This document shows, in pieces, positions 57,120 to 64,000 of a stretch of DNA of 64,000 nt. This stretch comes from Acanthococcus lagerstroemiae (lineage: Eukaryota; Arthropoda; Insecta; Hemiptera; Eriococcidae): the NCBI GenBank assembly GCA_031841125.1, contig CM063108.1, forward strand, positions 40,542,268 through 40,606,267, given 5' to 3'. Position 1 is the first letter of the stretch. Each line of letters opens with the position of its first letter. The notes under the pieces were generated by a model. It was not told the origin of the DNA. It searched no databases and saw nothing but the letters and a program-made list of their open reading frames with translations. Both the position numbers and the translations under genes were made by a program.

Positions 57120-57740
57120 ACCGAAATTTTCCGCGAATTCCATAACATTTTTTTGCGAATATTGCAGCGAAATGTTTTTTAAGTAAAATTACCCTAAAAC
57201 TCTGTGTAAATGTTTTCAATTTTTTCTCGTATGTATTCGCGTAATTTTGCGTATAATTTGTTTTTATTTTATGCAAAATTACCCCGAAAATTTGTGTATA
57301 ATTTCCTTTTTATTTTATGTGAAATCATGCCGAACACTTATGTAAAATGCAAGTTTTTGGCGTTATTGTACGTAACGTTTCATAAGTTTCCATCGTAATT
57401 TTGCTGGTAAACTTAAAAACATTTTCTCAATTTTTCGTCGCAGATTTGTATAAGAAAAAAATTAAAAAATGCATACAAATTTTCGGCGTAAATCTGCTTA
57501 AGTTGACGCTAGTATTAGCGGTAAACTTGCAGTAGAGAGAACAGATTGTCCATCAATTTGCCGCAAATTTGCGTAAATAGAAGAAGAATTTACGTAAATT
57601 TTCGACGACAAAAAAAAGACAATTAACGCCAGTGTTCGGCGTAATTTGGTGTAAAGCGAAAAATAAGTTACACGCAAAACGATGCTGAAATGTTTCGTAT
57701 AAAATTACAACCTTTACTGCGACCTTCGGCATAATTTAAA
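57120..57740. repeat. degenerate TTTTGCGTAAATTT-type repeat
   Basis: Repeated imperfect words such as GCGTAATTTTGCGTATAATT and AAATTTTCGGCGTAAAT recur every 30-80 bases in both orientations. There is no clean period. Old, decayed satellite or foldback material is likely. Confidence 0.4.
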
Positions 57741-58097
57741 TTAAAAAAAGTGGGTACCCGGATAGCCCCTTAATTGCTTACATTTTTTGAGGTACAGCCA
57801 CTTCAGTGATTTAGGTTAAAATTATCGATATTTGACAGTTTATGACAGAGAGAACTTTTTTCTTTTCCGTCATTCGCCAGAAGTCGCTACGACCGTTAGT
57901 TTTTACGTGAATCGAATTTTGGCGGGAAAAGAAAAAGGCCTACTTGGTCGTTCAACCTGAACATATTTTAAATGTTTTAGAGACATGGAATATGTTTTTA
58001 TGGTCAACGGTGATGTATCCAGTATCGTAATTATATGAAATAAATGGTTTAGAGAGTCGGAAAAGAATTCAAATGATTGAATTACATCTTCAGACCC

Positions 58098-59109
58098 GGG
58101 AAAAGGACGTTTGCGCGCGTTTTAAAAAAACTACCCGAAAATTCATAGTCCGTTTGCGCGCACTTGTCAAAAATTATACCCCTTGATTTTAATAGCCCGT
58201 TTGCGCGTGTTTGTGCTAGGGGTTCCCAAAGTATGTTGGTATGAAATGAATTAGATGCCGACAGGGCTTCATCAGTCTTTATTGAAGTAAGTAGGTATGG
58301 TACATGTAAACTTATGTTACGTAATTGTCAAAGGCAGATCTAATGAATATACGAATGGTGAACTTTAAATTTTAATGTAAGTTGATCGGAGTGTGGCGAT
58401 ATCCGCAGAGTTTAATATATTCCTGTCGCGACATTTTTCTGGACTGGTAGTCATTCCAGTAACCGAATATATCTCTTATTTTTTTTGAACGATTCGTGAA
58501 TTTACTTGAGTTCTTATTTTAACATATGTTTCCACTTGGATCTCAGTCAATACCGCCAGTTCATGCCAAATGAGAGGGTGGGCTTTGTAAAATTACTGAT
58601 TGAAATGGCTGTGGAATGTTCTTGGCTCCATAGACGGAATTTCTGCCCACATTGGCGGAGGAAATCGACAGCCCTTTTCGATGTAATTTTCAAAACCGTA
58701 ATCTGAGAAGCGCAAAGCCTCGTCATTTGGTGCTATCTCCACCAAGTCGCAAAATCCGTCTCCAACTTCCTCTGGAGGGAGGAAAGGAAGGCCGAAGAAA
58801 TATTTCAACGATTTCCCCGTTTCAGCATTTTGGGTATATTCCTGCGCCAATTCAGATATCTACAGCCGAAAGTTTCACAGTCAGGAAAAACTTGTTAAGT
58901 AAGCAGTAACCACCGTGTACACTTCAATTCATTTGCCTACTTACACCGATTTTGTAACCCCCTCATACAAACTCTGAAAAATTGGGAAATGCGCGCAAAC
59001 GTCCCATAATAGAAGAAAAGTAATTAATCGTGTTTCATCCCAGACACGCGCAAACTGGCTATGAAAAAAGGTAGAAAAAACAATGACCGCGCGCAAACGG
59101 GCTATGCCC
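58098..59109 (-). mobile_element. MULE-like element B with 8-bp target duplication
   Basis: It begins GGGAAAAGGACGTTTGCGCG and ends CGCAAACGGGCTATGCCC, flanked by TCAGACCC on both sides (58090-58097 and 59110-59117), a perfect 8-base duplication. The word CGTTTGCGCGC or a close variant occurs three times near the left end (58108, 58151, 58198). It occurs inverted three times near the right end (58990, 59045, 59087). A transposase fragment is on the minus strand. The architecture copies element A at 36699-37629 although the subterminal word differs. Confidence 0.8.
58540..58850 (-). pseudogene. MULE-like transposase C-terminal fragment
   Basis: The frame reads MAQEYTQNAETGKSLKYFFG, LPFLPPEEVGDGFCDLVEIA, FSDYGFENYIEKGCRFPPPM, WAEIPSMEPRTFHSHFNQ, then a stop and YKAHPLIWHELAVLTEIQ. 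FGLPFLPPEEV, SDYxxENYI, FPPxMWAE and FHSHFN are the conserved C-terminal landmarks also seen at 37596-37147. The N-containing NGAESFH block is reduced to RTFHSHF. The catalytic residues upstream are missing. About 85 residues remain in the first frame. Confidence 0.7.
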
Positions 59110-59117
59110 TCAGACCC

Positions 59118-61165
59118 TCCGTTTACCGATTTTCGGTACATAATTTTTTTTTAAAACTTATTCAGAAACACAAACCGCCATTTTCGGTAAGTTGCTCTCT
59201 TTATGGATCCTCCTTCAAAATCCCTGTAGCTCAGTCAATTTTGGACCTAAGGACTTCCAAGAGGTCTCATTTGACTGGAAATTTCACCTAGTGTAAGGAT
59301 CTGGTCGTGACTCAATACCAACCGAGTAAGCTGGTGCAGAACGTTGGTGCATTTTGCGTAAAAAATTGATAAAAATAACGTAAAATTCTCGGGTAAGCGA
59401 CTTACGAGGTCAAACACAAACACTCAGAATTAATGGAATGATACTCGTAACAAAATTTAATCATATTCTCAGGACTTCCAATTTGATTTACAGTAGATAA
59501 TAATTTACACTTTGATTACCTGTGTCTACAAAATATCTGTCTGCCTGTGTTTCGATCTTCCCATGCATCTGTCAGTCTTGTCTGACTTTCTGCCTCTCTG
59601 TCTCAGATCCTGCAGTTTATATCGGAAGAAGGGAACAGTCTTTTGTATCCAGACAGATAAAATCTGAAATCTGTTCCCAGGTTTAGAAAGATTCTGTGTC
59701 CTCTTTCTCTCTGTAACAGGCCATGCTAAATGCCTTAGCAGTCCATATCGCATATAACCCTAAGTATAGAAATAAACTGATTAATTTCGGAGGATGTTTA
59801 AGAAGGAATCTAAAGATATTTACTCGCACTAAAAATCTATCTATTCGCCTTAGAAAGTATAAATGTACTTTTTTGTTCTCGATAAAAATGGCAAACGCTT
59901 TTTTTTTTGTAAAACGTTAATTACGTCGTTAGTGTTACACTGGGTAAGTCGGTGTACAGTTATATACACCTATAGGTACCTATATAATATAAAAACGAAG
60001 CTCTAAAGAAAATCCTTAATTAACCCTTTTTATTTGGCAAGATAAATATTTACTCATTTAGGTAAAATTCTCCGGCGTGTCGACTACTTTATTTTTTTCC
60101 GCATTTATTTTCTCGCCTTCCAACTACACCAAATTGGTCATTAATTAGCTCTCCCTAAACGATAAGTAAATACGAGGCTACAGCGATGGAATTACGAAGT
60201 GTAATTCTCTTCAGCTTGCTCGCATCGGTTTAATAACCCGAAATGCTAGCCCGTGTTTTTTACGTCCCCTGACGTGTCCGGGGCTGCTTGCTATTCGCCA
60301 ACGAATATTTCGTATTAATGGATTCGTGCTCACTCTATAGATGGTGAAAAATGAAATGACAGAAAATGCCAGGAACGAGGTTCTAACTCCCGAGATTTTC
60401 GTCGTCCCCTCGAAGCTGCTGGCAATCTTCTACAGTCGGGTGAAAAAATTTGTCTGGAATATGTGGCCAAGACGCGTGTTCGTGAAACACTATACATATT
60501 ATAACTTTCCACCATTACCTACCACACGTGCCACATAGTTTTCGAGATATTCATCTGAAATATTCCTATAGGGCTCTCGAAAAGCGTCTCAGCGGCGAGA
60601 ATTATTAACGAAACTTATTCGTTTTACTAGTTTTACATTCTCCGCCAGCTATAAGTTACACCGCGTAGGTAACCATAAATAAAACAACTATTTTACAATG
60701 GGTCGACAATAATAATATGCGGCGATCTTTTCCCGCTCCTCTCCCCAAAATAGCTTCCTTCACGATGCAGTTCACATTATACCGAAGTCGAAGAGTCCTC
60801 CTCTGGCGTGCGATAAGAACTGAATACTTTTAGTCTATTGTCGTGTCATTTTATTCTTGGAACTACAAATTTTGGAAATTTTTGTACCTCATTCCAATAT
60901 AATGTTTGGTGGAGCGTATGGCGACGCACGCAACCCAATTTCAAAACTTAATGTCGGATTTAAGTAAAATGCGACCTGGAATAATCCCCTCAACCAAAAA
61001 CTTTCTTAATCTTTCCTCTTTCTCCCCCCCCCCCCTTAACAGGCTAACAGGGTATTCTCCGTTCATTTTTCTAATAATTTTTTTCCATCTTCTTTCTTCA
61101 GCCCTCTTTCCCAGCCTAGAGCCTAGGGCATTTGTCTGTTTTGCCTTTTACGGGACCTTGAATAA
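59118..61165. other. mostly unassigned; LINE 3' tail near 60905-60945
   Basis: GGAGCGTATGGCGACGCACG at 60911 is an inverted copy of the R1-like LINE terminal block seen at 17708-17730 and 26617-26640. The stretch 59210-59290 matches one half of the foldback repeat at 62640-63085 (TCAATTTTGGACCTAAGGAC and TCTCATTTGA). A C run lies at 61025-61035. Confidence 0.35.
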
Positions 61166-61167
61166 TA

Positions 61168-62005
61168 CGAGGGTAAATTCAAAAATAAGGTTCCTACCCT
61201 TGTAACTCCCGATAAAATGAATTTATCCGACTGCACGACATCTCGTTGCGTTCGTACAACATTCCCGAACACTCTCATTTTGAATTCATGCGTGTAGGTC
61301 GATTCGTTCGCGACAAAAATATAAGTGCCGTCGCGCAGCCGTCGTCCGATATTGAAGTTCGTTTTCGTACTTTGAAAAAAAATCCTCCCATCAAAATTCA
61401 TCGTAGATTGGTCGGTGTTTATGGCCCTAATGTTATGAGTATTCAGCATACGGTCTTTTGGGACGAAAAAGGGCCAATTTTGATAGACTTTTTACCCCAA
61501 GGTCATACTACCAATGGTGAAACATACTGAGAAACACTTACCAAGCTGAGAAAAGCTTTGGAATGCCGTCGACCTAGAAAATTAACGAAAGGAATAGAGC
61601 TGCTCCACGATAACGCAAGGCCACACACCACCTACTCTACCTTCGCTCTTTTGGAAAAATTTGGATGGAAAATCATCCCCCACTCCGCCTACGGTCCAAA
61701 TCTTGTCCCGAGCGACTATTTTCTTTTTCCAAAGTTGAAGTCCGAGTTGGCTGGGGAGCGATTTTGACAGTGAAGAGAAGCTGCAAAATGCAGTTAAAAA
61801 TTACCTAAAAAAGTTGGACGGTTCAGTTTACAAGGAAGGAATTGCAAAGTTAATTTATAGGTTGAATAAATGTATTAGAAAAAAAGGTAACTATGTAGAA
61901 AAGTAGTAAATCGTTCGCAGAATCCGAACCTGGTGTTATTATTTTCATAACTTCCCCCTTTCCAGAGTTACAGGCGTGGGAACCTTATTTTTGAATTTAC
62001 CCTCG
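61168..62005 (+). mobile_element. mariner-like element, internal deletion derivative
   Basis: TA lies on both sides (61166-61167 and 62006-62007). The terminal repeats begin CGAGGGTAAATTCAAAAATA and continue AGGTTCC; about 30 bases are nearly identical at the two ends. The plus strand reads MRSYNIPEHSHFEFMRVGRF, then IHRRLVGVYGPNVMSIQH, which belongs to the DNA-binding domain. It joins directly to TVFWDEKGPILIDFLPQGHT, so the residues holding the first catalytic aspartate are deleted. After a stop it continues with LLHDNARPHTT (second aspartate) and YGPNLVPSDYFLFPKLKSEL (third aspartate, in the D34D spacing). The C-terminal end is at about 61860. It is non-autonomous. Confidence 0.85.
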
Positions 62006-62009
62006 TAAA

Positions 62010-62639
62010 ACTCCTCCAAGTGTGTCGTGTGTGTTCGTGTTCGTGTTTTTTCGAGAACGCCGCATCGAATATGCTTTCTGCTAAGTAAGTGCGAACGCAA
62101 CTTTACTTTTTTGATGGTTTTGACTAGTGAAGGACTACCGCTATTCGGACTTCCCAGACCGGTGGCGCGCTAGCTCGGGCCTTCCTCCTTTCCGCACCTA
62201 AGGAAATTATGCTTATTGTTAGGATAGCAAGAACCAACGCTGTGCTTTCAAATGGAGAAACGCGAGTTTTACTTCGTCACCAATGCGGTGGAGATTTATT
62301 TTCGAGGGAAACTAAAACAAAAATTGGTAGCTTATAGACTTTGAGTTTTTTTTTTGGCAAAACTCAGGTTGAGAGCCGTTTGAAAATTACGTTTTAACAT
62401 TATGATGGATGTCTAGCATCTCAGTAATCCCAACGTTGATAAGATTGCCAAAAACATCCGTCGGATGTCAGCTACTTTGCTGTTGAATCTTGGGAAGTCT
62501 GAATCCTGAACTGTCGAGAACATGAAGCTGTGTTCAGACTAATCTAACAAAGAGCAAGTAAAACGCTTTGGTGATTTCGAGGAAGAAAAATGGTTACTCA
62601 CTCGGAGGATTTTGTGTGTGAATCCAACGCAGTTTGAGA
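62010..62639. other. no assignable feature
   Basis: No domain, repeat or RNA gene recognised. Confidence 0.4.
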
Positions 62640-63085
62640 TTCTTCTGCGTAGCATGTACGTGCATCTGAAAAGGTCCCACTTTGTCAATTTTATTTACGG
62701 AGATACAGCGTTTTTTCGGATGTTAGGTCAAAAATATGAATTTTGGGATTTTTAGCGTTTCTGGTTGAGTGAACCCTGCTCTTTCAAATGACGCAACCCG
62801 CATATGATCGAACAAGACCCCGTGGAACCTCCAAAGTTCAAAATTCACTGATATTTTTTTTTAATTTTCACTTGAAAATTGTAACAGAACATTAAACGCG
62901 TTTTTTCTCAAAACTAGTTTTTTGGAATTTTAACTTTGGAAGCGAATACCTCAACCAATTTTGAACTTAGGAAGTTCCGTGGGGTCTCATTTGATCAGAA
63001 ATTTTGTCTAGTATAACATACCATGCATAACTCCATATACCGACAAAGTGGGAACTTTCTAAATGCACGTACACTGTCTTGCAAA
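62640..63085. repeat. foldback repeat of about 440 bp
   Basis: Outer arms TGTACGTGCATCTGAAAAGG then TCCCACTTTGTCA (62655-62687) and CGACAAAGTGGGAACTTTCT then AAATGCACGTACA (63041-63073) are inverted copies. Inner arms at about 62797-62845 and 62955-62997 (ACCCCGTGGAACCTCCAAAG against TTAGGAAGTTCCGTGGGGTC) also pair. One half is repeated at 59210-59290. Confidence 0.65.
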
Positions 63086-63089
63086 TATG

Positions 63090-63450
63090 TAAGTGCTATC
63101 AGACATATGACGGGTATTTTGATACTCATTATGACTCTTTAAAACCTGCTAAGATTCATCAAGGCTCGCCTTTATAAGATTTCTGCGCTATTATAAGACT
63201 TCTGAAGAAGAAAAGAAGAAAACGCATTTAAAATTTTCGTAACTTCTTCAAGACTCGTTCAACATTTTTTCAGCCTGGGTTAACATTGAGGCCAGAATTC
63301 AAGGTTCAAATAGACTATTTCAGACTTATTCTAGAAATCCTAAAGGCTTTCGTTGACGACTTTTGAAGACTTATTTAAGGCTTCAAACTCTGTACAATTC
63401 TTGTAGAGTTGTTTACGTCTTCTCAAAACTTATTTAAGACACTATAAACC
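63090..63450. repeat. degenerate AAGACTT-type low-complexity repeat
   Basis: Imperfect repeats of AAGACTTCTGAAG, ATTTAAGAC and similar words. It resembles the stretch at 10445-10760. Confidence 0.45.
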
Positions 63451-64000
63451 ATAGCAAAGTTCTTCTCATTCTTTCTCTCCTTTTTTCTCCCTCATGCTTT
63501 CTTTATTTCCCATGATATTGAAGCGTGTCATCGATTCCTTGTAATGTTTATTGGTTTGGTTTGGTACGATTTGTTTATTTGTGTGTTTCCTGCTTTTTAT
63601 TTCCGAAGATAGCGAGAGTAATTTTGCAGCTAGGAAGCTTAAACTTTGATACGAAGATTCATAGTAAGGAAATGAGGGCCGAGCTCCAAAATGAGGTCAA
63701 CTAGACCATTAGGAGGCTGATGAGAGCCAAAATATGGTATTTTTTGGGTGTTGCCGTTCACTGGCCCGGCGACTTTTAGAATCTAAAATTCTCAAAATTC
63801 GATTTTGGATTTGGTTTTAAATCTTTTTCTGTAAGGAACTTTTTATTGTGTATTGCAATATTTTATTTTATTTTATTTTTTCAAGATTTTGCCGGTGTTG
63901 TCATTTTATTCATTCTCTTGCGCTTCTCATTAACCGTTATTGTGATAAATATTTCGATCACCTTCGATTGCCTCTTATACAGCTGAGTTTGCGCCACTGC
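63451..64000. other. no assignable feature
   Basis: Pyrimidine-rich and TTTTA-rich sequence up to the end of the window. Confidence 0.4.

Overview
The window looks like arthropod (most likely insect, possibly hemipteran) nuclear DNA made almost entirely of decayed, nested transposable elements. I base this on AT-rich intergenic sequence, tRNA-derived SINEs, R1-, I- and RTE-type LINE fragments, Tc1/mariner, pogo, hAT, MULE, Ginger-like and Helitron-like remnants, and the absence of bacterial-style operons or long intact ORFs. I found no complete host gene. Two short segments look like possible host exons (14133-14317 on the minus strand and 29874-30068 on the plus strand), both with low confidence.

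Layout. 1-10 kb: a SINE with a 14-bp target duplication (470-892), an RTE-type LINE (2935-4435, minus), an internally deleted pogo element (4482-6418), a hairpin element (7616-8190), a second SINE, and a hAT-like element (8864-9872) that carries three copies of a 219-bp satellite and is itself interrupted by a smaller hAT MITE (9589-9838). 10-26 kb: a LINE fragment (12700-13625), a 122-bp satellite with one EcoRI site in most units (18180-18840), a 1.7-kb foldback element (19198-20917), and an R1-like LINE remnant split by a mariner element (21811-23771) that is itself split by a hAT element (22199-23207). 26-30 kb: an R1-type LINE (26600-28150, minus), then a CpG-rich stretch and a possible COMM-domain exon.

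30-45 kb: two direct copies of a Helitron-like element (30436-33785 and 42140-44969) enclose two inverted copies of a 253-bp MITE, a MULE-like element with 8-bp target duplications (36699-37629), an RTE LINE tail and a SINE. 47-64 kb: two I-type LINEs in opposite orientation (only the plus copy keeps RNase H), a Ginger-like integrase remnant (53700-54760), a long-TIR element with nested repeats and a SINE (54808-56624), a second MULE-like element (58098-59109), a deleted mariner (61168-62005) and a foldback repeat (62640-63085).

Many boundaries are supported by target-site duplications and terminal inverted repeats read directly in the sequence, so the order of several insertions can be deduced. 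No element appears able to move by itself: every transposase or reverse transcriptase seen is truncated, frameshifted or internally deleted. Family names rest on motif recognition, without a database search.
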